A stretch of 64,000 nt of DNA from Bacillus canaveralius. Lineage in GTDB: Bacteria; Bacillota; Bacilli; Bacillales; Cytobacillaceae. The translations under genes and the position numbers were made by a program. Below the pieces are notes generated by a model. That model made no database searches. It was not told where the DNA came from and saw only the letters and a list, made by a program, of their open reading frames with translations. This document shows positions 18,279 through 26,463 of the stretch, piece by piece (the first letter of the stretch is position 1; each line of letters starts with the position of its first letter). The stretch spans positions 244,363 through 308,362 of the forward strand of contig NZ_PGVA01000004.1 in NCBI RefSeq assembly GCF_002860125.1, given 5' to 3'.

Positions 18279-19856
18279 TTAAGATAACAATATAGGGTTA
18301 ATCGAAACGATGTCGTCCAATTCGTGTAATTGGTCGACCATTCCTTCCTGAAGGGGTCTATCAAACGATAAAAGCATGATTGCTTCTCCGCCTGCCTGCT
18401 TTCTCCCAACTTGCATCGTCGCAATGTTGATGGAATGGTCACCAAGAATTTTTCCAACCCGGCCGATGACACCCGGCCGATCCATATGCTGAATATATAA
18501 AAGATTTCCTTCAGGGAGGAAGTCGATGTTGAAGTCGTTTAAAAAGACTATACGCGGCCCGTAATGGTCGATATATGTACCGCGGATCGTGAACTGGCTT
18601 TCATCGCCTTTCGCTGTCACAGTTACGCTGTTTGCATAACCGTATGTATGGGTTGAAATTTTTTCCCCAACTGTAATACCGCGTTCCTTTGCTGCCAGTA
18701 AAGCATTTACTTCGTTCACATTCACGTCGATTCTGTTTCGGAAAAATCCTGATAGGAGTGCCTTCGTTAAAAATGATGTTTCCAAATCAGCAACAGAACC
18801 GGAATACGTTACCGATATTTCCTGGACACCTTCTTTTATGCACTGTGATAAAATGGTTCCGATCTGTTTGGCCAGGTGATGATAGGGGCGGATCTTTTCG
18901 TATAATTCCTTGGATATAGCAGGAAGATTGATAGAATTGGAAACAGGCTTATCTTCTAGAAATAATCGGACTTCTTCTGCAACCTGGGTGGCAACATTTA
19001 ATTGAGCTTCTTTTGTCGAGGCACCGAGGTGGGGAGTGGCGATAACATTGTCAAATTTCAACAACGGATTTTCTCCCGGTGGCTCTGTTTCAAATACATC
19101 AAGGGCAGCCCCGGCCACATGTCCGGCTCCAATATACTTAGCAAGAGCCTGTTCATCAATAATCCCTCCGCGGGCACAATTCAAAAAGAAAACACCTTGT
19201 TTCGTCTTTGCCAATGCTTGTTCATTGATGAGGCCTTTCGTTTCTGCTGTAAGCGGGGTATGAACGGTAATAATATCAGCTCTCGTCAACACATCATCAA
19301 GCGAACACGCTTCAACTCCGAGATTTACAGCACGTTCTTTTGTTAAAAACGGATCGTATACCTGCACCGCCATCCCGAACGCTTTAGCCCGCTTTGCCAA
19401 TTCGGAGCCGATTCTGCCCATTCCAATGATTCCGAGCGTCTTCCCGTAAAGCTCTTTACCGACAAAGGCATTGCGTTTCCATTCGTAATCTTTCATTGAA
19501 CCGTGGGCCTGGGGAATGTTTCGCATCAATGAAGCCATCATCGCAAAAGTATGTTCCGCAGTGGAAATCGTATTTCCATCAGGGGCATTAACGACGACGA
19601 TTCCTTTTTTGGTTGCGGCTTCGACGTCAATATTGTCAACCCCTACACCAGCACGAGCAATAATTTTTAATGAATGCATTTTCTCAAGCAGTTCTGAAGT
19701 AACGGTTGTCGCACTTCTTACTAACAGAGCATCCACCTCATCAAGAACTACATCCGGATCATCCGTTTTTTTCTGGATGATCTCGACATTCTCCATTGTG
19801 AGCAGCGGCTCAAGGCCGGCTTCACTTATCGAATCTGCCACTAAAATTTTGTGCAT
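18279..19856 (-). CDS. serA: D-3-phosphoglycerate dehydrogenase SerA
   Basis: A 525-residue enzyme converting 3-phosphoglycerate to 3-phosphohydroxypyruvate, the first step of serine synthesis. The N-terminal substrate domain is followed by the NAD-binding motif LGIIGMGRIGSELAKRA, catalytic-region signatures NCARGGIIDE, FETEPP and ATPHLGAST, an intervening domain (about 320-450), and a C-terminal ACT domain (LLYIQHMDRPGVIGRVGKIL). ATG 19856 (MHKILVADSI) gives exactly the B. subtilis length; the upstream in-frame ATG at 19928 lies in the promoter. The gene stands alone with its own promoter. Confidence 0.95.
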   Translation of the reverse strand: MHKILVADSISEAGLEPLLTMENVEIIQKKTDDPDVVLDEVDALLVRSATTVTSELLEKMHSLKIIARAGVGVDNIDVEAATKKGIVVVNAPDGNTISTAEHTFAMMASLMRNIPQAHGSMKDYEWKRNAFVGKELYGKTLGIIGMGRIGSELAKRAKAFGMAVQVYDPFLTKERAVNLGVEACSLDDVLTRADIITVHTPLTAETKGLINEQALAKTKQGVFFLNCARGGIIDEQALAKYIGAGHVAGAALDVFETEPPGENPLLKFDNVIATPHLGASTKEAQLNVATQVAEEVRLFLEDKPVSNSINLPAISKELYEKIRPYHHLAKQIGTILSQCIKEGVQEISVTYSGSVADLETSFLTKALLSGFFRNRIDVNVNEVNALLAAKERGITVGEKISTHTYGYANSVTVTAKGDESQFTIRGTYIDHYGPRIVFLNDFNIDFLPEGNLLYIQHMDRPGVIGRVGKILGDHSINIATMQVGRKQAGGEAIMLLSFDRPLQEGMVDQLHELDDIVSINPILLS

Positions 19857-19887
19857 ATATCCACCCGCTTTTCCAATATTATTAAAC

Positions 19888-19902
19888 AATTTTCTGATTA
19901 TT
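19888..19902 (-). promoter_or_regulatory. Putative CodY box at the serA promoter
   Basis: Read on the minus strand, AATAATCAGAAAATT matches the CodY consensus AATTTTCWGAAAATT at 13 of 15 positions and overlaps the serA -10 region, where CodY would block transcription. Confidence 0.5.
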
Positions 19903-19928
19903 TTACAAGACGAACTTTTATCTGTCAA
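19900..19928 (-). promoter_or_regulatory. Sigma-A promoter of serA
   Basis: On the minus strand TTGACA (19928-19923), a 17-base spacer and TAAAAT (19905-19900) give a strong vegetative promoter 44 bases from the start codon. Confidence 0.75.
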
Positions 19929-19938
19929 TGAGGTTTGT

Positions 19939-19958
19939 TTTACACTTTAAAATGTAAA
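19939..19958. promoter_or_regulatory. Palindrome upstream of the serA -35 box
   Basis: TTTACA (19939-19944) and TGTAAA (19953-19958) form a perfect inverted repeat with an 8-base centre, ten bases upstream of the serA -35 hexamer. It could be an operator; I do not recognise the regulator. Confidence 0.35.
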
Positions 19959-20094
19959 CGCTTTAATTTGATAAAGTTAATAATGTCGATAACCAATTAA
20001 AATCGTAAGACAATATTCAAAGTTTTTGCATGCATAGTTCTTCACAAATTAGCTTTTTTTCAGTATACTTATCTCGTAAAACTAAATACGATCT

Positions 20095-20332
20095 ATCTTC
20101 GGGGCAGGGTGAAAATCCCGACCGGCGGTGAGGAGCCAGTGCTCTTAGCCCGCGAGCCTGATTGAAAAGCGGACGCATATTCGCGACAAGCTGACGTCAT
20201 CCAAACTCTGGGGGAAATCTCCAGTGAAAATGAATGTTCGTCTGTGTGAATAGCCAAAGCTCGACAATGTTATTTAGGCAGATTTGGTGTGAATCCAAAG
20301 CCGACAGTATAGTCTGGATGGGAGAAGATGGA
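20095..20332 (+). ncRNA. FMN riboswitch (RFN element) controlling ribU
   Basis: The conserved parts of the FMN aptamer are present in order: ATCTTCGGGGCAGGGTGAAA at 20095, CCCGACCGGCGGTGA, GCCCGCGAGC, GCAGATTTGGTGTGAATCC, AAAGCCGACAGTATAGTC and TGGATGGGAGAAGATGGA. Flavin mononucleotide binding should stop expression of the riboflavin transporter gene downstream. At about 238 bases it is much longer than common examples: the variable arm between GCCCGCGAGC and GCAGATTTGG is expanded and contains a 13-bp hairpin (20170-20182 with 20232-20244). Confidence 0.96.
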
Positions 20333-20343
20333 GGTTCTGCAGA

Positions 20344-20424
20344 CATTTAAATCATGCAGGGTTTAAATGTTTATTACGCGTGCCTTTGTAATTTCTCCCT
20401 CAAACTATTGTTTGGGGGTTTTTT
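20344..20424 (+). terminator. Expression platform and terminator of the FMN riboswitch
   Basis: CATTTAAA with TTTAAATG (20344-20370) forms one hairpin. CCCTCAAAC with GTTTGGGGG (about 20397-20418), followed by TTTTTT, is an intrinsic terminator between aptamer and ribU. Transcriptional attenuation is the likely mechanism. Confidence 0.75.
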
Positions 20425-20490
20425 ACGTAGTGCATGCCAATGCTGAACCTTTCTTCTATGTGAGATGGGTCTCAAAAAGGAGAGAGGAAT

Positions 20491-21072
20491 ATGAAAAAAT
20501 TGAAGGTTAAAGCGTTAGTATCGATTGGGATGCTAAGCAGCATCGCTTATGTTTTAATGCTGCTGAACTTTCCAATCCCACCGTTTCCGAGCTTTTTAAT
20601 GATTGACTTCAGCGACATTCCTGCATTGATTGCTGCGTTGATCTTTGGACCGGCAGCCGGAATTCTGGTAGAATTGTTCAAAAATATTTTAGATTATTTT
20701 TTGACAGGCAGCGCGACCGGAGTTCCTGTTGGTCATATTGCCAATTTTATTGCCGGAATTACCTTTATACTGCCGACCGTTTATTTTTATGAAAAATTAA
20801 AATCGAAAAAGGGCATGACCTTCGCGCTTGTTAACGGAACTGTTGTAATGGCGATTCTGATGAGTGTCCTTAACTATTTTGTTATCTTGCCTGCCTACAC
20901 CTTTTTCTTGAACGCACCGGCAATGTCTGCTGTGGAGACACGGCAGTTGATCGTCACCGCCATCCTGCCGTTCAATATTGTAAAGGGTCTGTTCATATCC
21001 CTTGTCTTTATGTTGCTGTTTGCCAGGATGCAGACATGGATTGGCAAACAGACCGCTTATCGAAGCATATAA
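20491..21072 (+). CDS. ribU: Riboflavin ECF transporter substrate-binding protein RibU
   Basis: A 193-residue membrane protein with about six hydrophobic spans, the S-component of an energy-coupling factor transporter that imports riboflavin. The segment MLNFPIPPFPSFLMIDFSDI is typical of RibU (YpaA). The FMN riboswitch directly upstream makes the substrate clear. ATG 20491 follows GGAGAGAGG. The energising ECF ATPases and T-component are not in this window and are usually shared from a distant operon. Confidence 0.95.
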   Translation: MKKLKVKALVSIGMLSSIAYVLMLLNFPIPPFPSFLMIDFSDIPALIAALIFGPAAGILVELFKNILDYFLTGSATGVPVGHIANFIAGITFILPTVYFYEKLKSKKGMTFALVNGTVVMAILMSVLNYFVILPAYTFFLNAPAMSAVETRQLIVTAILPFNIVKGLFISLVFMLLFARMQTWIGKQTAYRSI

Positions 21073-21092
21073 CCTGATGAATTGAAATTAAT

Positions 21093-21147
21093 GAAAAGCC
21101 GGATCTTGCGGAATGAACGAATTGTTCTGCATCGTCCGGCTTTTTTG
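21093..21147 (+). terminator. Terminator after ribU
   Basis: AAAGCCGGA pairs with TCCGGCTTT (21135-21143) around a longer loop, followed by a T run. Confidence 0.8.
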
Positions 21148-21159
21148 CTAGAAAAAATG

Positions 21160-21192
21160 TAAAAATCCCCTCTCTTAAAAAAGAAAGGGGAT
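21160..21192 (-). terminator. Terminator after fer
   Basis: On the minus strand the 7-bp stem AGGGGAT complement (21192-21186 with 21171-21165) is followed by TTTTT at 21164-21160. Confidence 0.8.
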
Positions 21193-21220
21193 GAGTAGCT
21201 TAAACTGTATCTGGTGATAA

Positions 21221-21541
<321 letters not shown>

Positions 21542-21549
21542 TTAATTCC

Positions 21550-21578
21550 ATTGTAAAACTGTATGACCAACATTTCAA
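21550..21578 (-). promoter_or_regulatory. Sigma-A promoter of fer
   Basis: On the minus strand TTGAAA (21578-21573), exactly 17 bases, TACAAT (21555-21550). Confidence 0.7.
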
Positions 21579-21590
21579 TAGAAAATGTAA

Positions 21591-21605
21591 TGAGAATGCT
21601 TATCA
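21591..21605. promoter_or_regulatory. Putative Fur box upstream of fer
   Basis: TGAGAATGCTTATCA matches the 7-1-7 Fur consensus TGATAATNATTATCA at 12 of the 14 defined positions. It lies 12 bases upstream of the fer -35 box and between fer and divergent ypbB. Confidence 0.5.
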
Positions 21606-21876
21606 TATCAACGTTTGCTACAAACTTTCCCTATCTTTCGCCATTTAAAACGGATTGCATTGTCGATTCATGTTAAAATGGACTGTAGAGAATATGGTTC
21701 CAATTATTTTCTCGCAATATTATTACTATGATTATGAGTTTATTTTTAGCTATTTTTGATTCGGAAAAGCAGCTGCCCGGGAAGACTATCTTCGACCGGA
21801 CGGCTCCAGTTTTATTGACTGCGCAATATCCTGCGGATCTACTGTTTAGCAAGTGAAAAAGGAACAGGTGATAAAC

Positions 21877-22941
21877 ATGTTCAATGCCTATTTAGGAATG
21901 ATCATTTTATATTGTCTCAAGCAAATAAATGGCGAAAGAACCATCTACTCTGTTTATCATCTCTTGAAAGGGAAAAAATCATCCCAGACGATTCAGGATG
22001 CCTACCTTTTTAATATAACTGTATTGTTTCAGGCGTTCTCTTTTATAACCAGAACAGAATTCGATCAGACCGTGCTGAACTGTGCGAAACAGGGCATGCT
22101 CGAGGAGACGGTCTCTCAGCACTATATTTTGACGAAAAAGGGCTCAGATTGGCTGGCCCAAGAATTGGATGCAAAACCGATACCCCTCTCGTTGAATGGC
22201 TGGAAAAACCATCACCTGACAGATTTGTTCTGGGAACGGTTGTCGATTCTCATTCAAGTTTGTTCTAATCTGCTTCATCATGAAACCAAGTACATACCGG
22301 TACAAAAAAGGAAAGAAACGCTGTTCTGGTTAAAGGGATACTTATCTGCCTATGGAAAAAACAGAGCGGAACTGGCCGAGCAGCTTCACGCTCAATTGAC
22401 AGCTTGTCTTGAATTAAACAAAGAGTCCGACCCCTCGGTTATTGTGTTACGCCTTTCAGGCCATAACAGGGCCGGATTAACACGAGTACAGGCAGCGATG
22501 CAGTTAGGGACTGATTTGGGCTATTATCATCTGCAATTCCTTGGCTTCATTCATTATGTATTAGATTTAATTAAAAGGGAACCCGACCAGTACAGGCTGC
22601 TATATCCGTTAATTACTGATCTCCACAAAGAGCTGCCGTTAACGAAATCGACTGCGCGAACATTCGAATTGATCAATGAGGGCCGTTCCCTTCTAGAAAT
22701 TGCTGCAATCAGAAAGTTAAAGCAAAGCACGATAGAAGACCATATTGTCGAGATGGCATTAAATATAGAGGAATTTGATATTTCCCGATACGTTGATATC
22801 GATAAACAAATGGTGATTCAAAAAGCAGCGGAATTAACATCTTCCAAACAGTTGAAACAAATTAGGAAATATGCCTCTGCGGCGGATTATTTTGAAATTC
22901 GCTTAGTAATGGCAAAACTAGGTGGCCACATATGGACTTAG
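21877..22941 (+). CDS. ypbB: YpbB, helix-turn-helix protein paired with RecS helicase
   Basis: A 354-residue cytoplasmic protein with a C-terminal HTH-like domain (GRSLLEIAAIRKLKQSTIED) of the kind found in the C-terminus of long RecQ helicases. The adjacent helicase lacks that end, so the two proteins may supply its parts separately; this is inference. I chose ATG 21877 (MFNAYLGM) behind AGGAACAGGTG; GTG 21853 is possible. It overlaps recS by 10 bases. Confidence 0.85.
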   Translation: MFNAYLGMIILYCLKQINGERTIYSVYHLLKGKKSSQTIQDAYLFNITVLFQAFSFITRTEFDQTVLNCAKQGMLEETVSQHYILTKKGSDWLAQELDAKPIPLSLNGWKNHHLTDLFWERLSILIQVCSNLLHHETKYIPVQKRKETLFWLKGYLSAYGKNRAELAEQLHAQLTACLELNKESDPSVIVLRLSGHNRAGLTRVQAAMQLGTDLGYYHLQFLGFIHYVLDLIKREPDQYRLLYPLITDLHKELPLTKSTARTFELINEGRSLLEIAAIRKLKQSTIEDHIVEMALNIEEFDISRYVDIDKQMVIQKAAELTSSKQLKQIRKYASAADYFEIRLVMAKLGGHIWT

Positions 22942-24437
22942 AGGCTTTATTAAATCAATTTTTTGATCATGATGAATTTAGGCCGGGACAAAAAGAAACG
23001 GTTGAATCGATTTTGCAAGGAACGCATACACTGGCGATGTTGCCGACCGGAACAGGTAAATCGTTGTGTTATCAGCTTGCCGGCTATGCAACCGAAGGAG
23101 CTGTATTAATTGCGTCGCCGCTCCTTTCTTTAATGCAGGATCAAGTTGAGCAAATGATGATGCGCGGTGAAAAAAGAGCCGTCGCTCTAAATTCTTTTTT
23201 ATCGCCCGCAGAAAAGCGGCATGTTTTAAATCGGCTTCATCGCTACAAGTTTATATTCATTTCACCCGAGATGCTGACGGTCGAATTTGTGATAAAAAGG
23301 CTAGTCAGCTTACCTGTCTCCCTTTTTGTCATTGACGAGGCCCATTGTATTTCGCAATGGGGATATGATTTCCGCCCCGACTATCAAAGGCTTGGTGAAA
23401 TTCGCGTCCGCCTTGGGGAACCATTAACATTGGCCCTCACTGCTACAGCAACGAAAGAGGTAAGAGCGGACATCATTCAATCTCTGAAATTAGCGGAAAT
23501 GAATGAAATCGTCTTTTCGGTTGACAGACCGAATATTACACTTGTTGCTGAACATCTAGAAGACTTTCGCTCCAAGCAGGAGAGGCTGTTTCATTATGCA
23601 AGCCTTTTAAGAGGGCCGGGAATTATCTACTTTTCCAGTAAAAGGCTGGCTGAGCAAATGGCTCAATTGTTGCGTGATAAAGGAATAGCCAAAGTAATGC
23701 CGTACCATGGTGGGATGGAACAGGAGGATCGAATCCTTGTCCAGCAGCAGTTCCTGCTTGGACAACTTGATATCATTTGTGCAACAAGTGCATTTGGGAT
23801 GGGAATAAATAAAGATAATATCCGCTTTGTTATTCACTATCACATGCCGATTCAGCTTGAATCATATTTGCAGGAAATAGGCCGGGCCGGAAGAGATGGA
23901 AAGCCAAGTGTCGCGATTTTATTATATTCTTCCGGAGATGAGCAGCTCTCCGCCCAGTTGGCTGAAATGGAGTTGCCTTCCGGGGCGCAGCTGCACAGGC
24001 TGGAATCATGGCTAATTGAAACCGGCAAGACCGTGCCAGAGTATGATTTAGCCGCTGAAGAAATCATCAGTTTCTGCGGATTTAGTGAAATACAATGGAG
24101 AATCACCAGAAAACACCTGCTTGAAGGCTTTGACGCCAGGCGGCCCCTGAAAGAGACAATTGCCAGACTCGTCGCTTTTTCAAATGACCGGGCTAAATTT
24201 AAAAGCAGGAAAATTGAAGAAATAAAAAAATGGGTCGATGGGCACAGCTGCCGCCGCAGAGCAATATTGGATTATTTTTCCGAAACCCTCTCTTCATCTG
24301 TAGCGAATTGTTGTGATGCCTGCGGTTTCGACTTGCATCTTTTTGAAAATACCATTAAAAGTGACATTCAGCCAGACAAAGAAACAAGTGGAATTGATGA
24401 ATGGCGAAAGCTTTTGGCTGAAATGTTATTAAAATAA
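22932..24437 (+). CDS. recS: RecQ-family ATP-dependent DNA helicase (RecS type)
   Basis: A 501-residue superfamily 2 helicase. Visible motifs: Q-motif region FRPGQKETVESIL, Walker A LPTGTGKS, DEAH box FVIDEAHCISQWGYDFRPDY, TATAT, and motif VI QEIGRAGRDG. A zinc-binding region follows (CRRRAILDYF and CCDACGFD), but the protein ends without the winged-helix/HRDC extension of full-length RecQ. This matches B. subtilis RecS (YpbC), encoded after ypbB in the same order. It unwinds DNA 3'-to-5' during recombination and fork repair. The ATG lies inside ypbB. Confidence 0.92.
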   Translation: MDLEALLNQFFDHDEFRPGQKETVESILQGTHTLAMLPTGTGKSLCYQLAGYATEGAVLIASPLLSLMQDQVEQMMMRGEKRAVALNSFLSPAEKRHVLNRLHRYKFIFISPEMLTVEFVIKRLVSLPVSLFVIDEAHCISQWGYDFRPDYQRLGEIRVRLGEPLTLALTATATKEVRADIIQSLKLAEMNEIVFSVDRPNITLVAEHLEDFRSKQERLFHYASLLRGPGIIYFSSKRLAEQMAQLLRDKGIAKVMPYHGGMEQEDRILVQQQFLLGQLDIICATSAFGMGINKDNIRFVIHYHMPIQLESYLQEIGRAGRDGKPSVAILLYSSGDEQLSAQLAEMELPSGAQLHRLESWLIETGKTVPEYDLAAEEIISFCGFSEIQWRITRKHLLEGFDARRPLKETIARLVAFSNDRAKFKSRKIEEIKKWVDGHSCRRRAILDYFSETLSSSVANCCDACGFDLHLFENTIKSDIQPDKETSGIDEWRKLLAEMLLK

Positions 24438-24452
24438 AGTGGGCGGAAGCAA

Positions 24453-25064
24453 ATGAATAATAGGTATAAAGAACTAATAAAGCAGTTATCGACTAAAGAA
24501 TTGCTGTTTCATTTGTATGGAACGCAAATCTTACTATTAACGATTGCGCTGATTTTAGGTATGATATTATTTGACAGCCTTTCAGCATTTTTCGACTTAT
24601 TTAAATGGTCTGATCCTAATATCCTTTTTGTAGGGGGAATCGCAGGGGTTGGGGTTGTATTAGTCGATATGCTGCTAATGAAAGTCCTGCCTCCTTCTTT
24701 TTATGACGATGGAGGACTCAATGAAAAAATTTTCCGCAACGTTAATATAGCCCACATTGCCGTCATTTCAGCGGTGGTGGCTACAGGGGAGGAAATATTG
24801 TTCCGGGGAGTTATTCAAACGAACTTCGGTATAATCGTGTCGAGTATTATTTTTGCTCTTGTACATTACCGTTATTTATTTAATTGGTTTTTGTTTAGCA
24901 ATATTGTGCTGTTAAGCTTCTTGATCGGGTTTGTTTTTTATTGGACAAACAACTTGTTAGTCACAGTTTTTATGCATTTTTTAATTGATTTTTTGCTGGG
25001 TTTAACGATCAAATATAGAAAAAACGATAACCAGCTTGGACAGGAAGGGATGTTTCATGAATAG
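24453..25064 (+). CDS. ypbD: CPBP-family intramembrane metalloprotease YpbD
   Basis: A 203-residue membrane protein with about six hydrophobic spans. The CPBP/Abi signature is present: EEILFRG (near residue 112), the F...H motif SIIFALVHYRYLF, and MHFLIDF near the C-terminus, which supply the glutamates and histidines of the active site. Substrate unknown. It follows recS by 15 bases and overlaps ypbE by 8. Confidence 0.88.
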   Translation: MNNRYKELIKQLSTKELLFHLYGTQILLLTIALILGMILFDSLSAFFDLFKWSDPNILFVGGIAGVGVVLVDMLLMKVLPPSFYDDGGLNEKIFRNVNIAHIAVISAVVATGEEILFRGVIQTNFGIIVSSIIFALVHYRYLFNWFLFSNIVLLSFLIGFVFYWTNNLLVTVFMHFLIDFLLGLTIKYRKNDNQLGQEGMFHE

Positions 25065-25770
25065 AGAAAATCCTTATAGAGATCAGGCGGAACGCTTGAG
25101 AAAAAAAATCAATCATCCCGATAGAGAAGAATATAATACAAGCACTGGATTGCCTCCAAGAAACGAAATTCACCGGGATAGGCAAAAGAAAAATAATTGG
25201 AAGTTGAAATACCCGATTATCCGTCTTCTCGCTCTTTTTTTTATTTTGCTGCCAATCTGTATTTTCAGTGTCTATTCGTATTTAAACGATAAGCCGGGAG
25301 GGACAGATACAAGCGAGAAAGGCAGCGGCTATGACATGATCGACATTGATAGGTCGCAAGACGCGTCAACCAAGAAAGAGCCTGCCAGCAACTTGGACGA
25401 TCATGTTGCAGAAGAAAATCCAAACCAGCAGCCGCTCATTATCCCTTCAGCTGAAGCTACGGTTGCAACTGGCGGCAATAAAGACGGTGAGACTGCACCA
25501 GAAGAGAGTACCAAACCCGCACCCGTTGCAGAAGCAAAAGCTGCAAGCCCTGCTGAGGATAACCAATCCGAATCCAGTGCAGCTGTTACGCAGAAAGAAG
25601 ATGAGGCGGCCGTGATTTATCATACGGTCGCTCCCGGGGAAACGATGTACAGAATTGCCATGAAGTATTACCAATCGCAAGCGGGCATTGATAAAATTAA
25701 GCAGGCAAACAATATTAAAAACAACGAAATTCAAGTGGGTCAAAAGCTGAAAATTCCAATCGAACAGTGA
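25057..25770 (+). CDS. ypbE: LysM-domain membrane protein YpbE
   Basis: A 237-residue single-span membrane protein. A basic cytoplasmic N-terminus (MNRENPYRDQAERLRKKI) is followed by a membrane segment at about 50-70, a low-complexity linker rich in Ala, Glu, Pro and Ser (about 75-185), and a C-terminal LysM module (YHTVAPGETMYRIAMKYY) that binds peptidoglycan. ATG 25057 has AGGAAGGGA upstream and gives the usual length; TTG 25036 is unlikely. It is the last gene of the ypbBCDE cluster. Confidence 0.85.
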   Translation: MNRENPYRDQAERLRKKINHPDREEYNTSTGLPPRNEIHRDRQKKNNWKLKYPIIRLLALFFILLPICIFSVYSYLNDKPGGTDTSEKGSGYDMIDIDRSQDASTKKEPASNLDDHVAEENPNQQPLIIPSAEATVATGGNKDGETAPEESTKPAPVAEAKAASPAEDNQSESSAAVTQKEDEAAVIYHTVAPGETMYRIAMKYYQSQAGIDKIKQANNIKNNEIQVGQKLKIPIEQ

Positions 25771-25776
25771 GAAGTT

Positions 25777-25806
25777 CCGGTCATCTCGACGGGATTTTTT
25801 GTTGTC
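25777..25806 (+). terminator. Terminator after ypbE
   Basis: TCCGGTC and GACGGGA pair with one mismatch, followed by TTTTTTG. Confidence 0.6.
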
Positions 25807-25872
25807 CAAAGCAACATATATTATTGGACAAGTTCATACATTTTTATAAAAAGGCATAAAGGAGGGGACGTG

Positions 25873-26331
25873 TTGGAAACACCGATCAAGATGCTCGACG
25901 ACAAGACAGATGAGACTACCAAGCAGATGCTTCAAAGTGTTGTAAAAAGGAAAAGAAAATTCGACCGCTTTAAATTTCGGCATTTAATTGTCATGTGGCT
26001 GACCATTTGTTTTGCTTTTCTTTATCTCCTCTATTTGTATGAGTCGGTGCTCCAGCCGTATTCATATTCGTTTGCTTCAATGTTTTCGGCGTTTGTCAGC
26101 AACTCGGTTAATTTTTACTGTTTAGTGTTTGTGTTCGGAACATATGGGTTAATGAATTTGTTAAGAGAAAAGCGTGAAAAGGCTGAAAAAGAATTCCATG
26201 CGTTAAGATGTGAAATTATCGATAAGAGCAAGGATTTATGGAAGAAAGAACAAGAATGGAAATCGCGGCATCTTGTTTTTGAAATGATGAAAAAAAATTA
26301 TGATATTAACTTGTATCACGAAAACAAATAA
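25873..26331 (+). CDS. ypbF: YpbF family membrane protein (DUF2663)
   Basis: A 152-residue protein with two hydrophobic spans (about 38-60 and 75-100) between a basic N-terminus (VVKRKRKFDRFKFR) and a long charged helical C-terminus that may coil. This is the layout of the YpbF family, of unknown function, which follows ypbE in B. subtilis as well. TTG 25873 is spaced 7 bases after GGAGG; GTG 25870 is the alternative start. Confidence 0.8.
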   Translation: METPIKMLDDKTDETTKQMLQSVVKRKRKFDRFKFRHLIVMWLTICFAFLYLLYLYESVLQPYSYSFASMFSAFVSNSVNFYCLVFVFGTYGLMNLLREKREKAEKEFHALRCEIIDKSKDLWKKEQEWKSRHLVFEMMKKNYDINLYHENK

Positions 26332-26392
26332 CAATGTCTCATTTTTTTGGACAGTTTGTAAAAAAACTTGAACATGTCACAAATAAACTGCA

Positions 26393-26412
26393 CAGAAAAA
26401 GGGATTTTTCTG
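26393..26412 (+). other. Perfect hairpin upstream of the CBS-domain gene
   Basis: CAGAAAAA (26393-26400) and TTTTTCTG (26405-26412) pair perfectly across a GGGA tetraloop. No T run follows, so it is not a normal terminator; it may be part of the leader. Confidence 0.4.
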
Positions 26413-26463
26413 CGCGTAGAGAATATATAGTTATGTCGAATTTTATTATTAGAGGTGATAAGC

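Noticed and set aside
19951..19965. cre-like TGTAAACGCTTTAA near serA
   Set aside because: It lacks the invariant C near the end of the consensus and overlaps the TTTACA palindrome, which explains it better.
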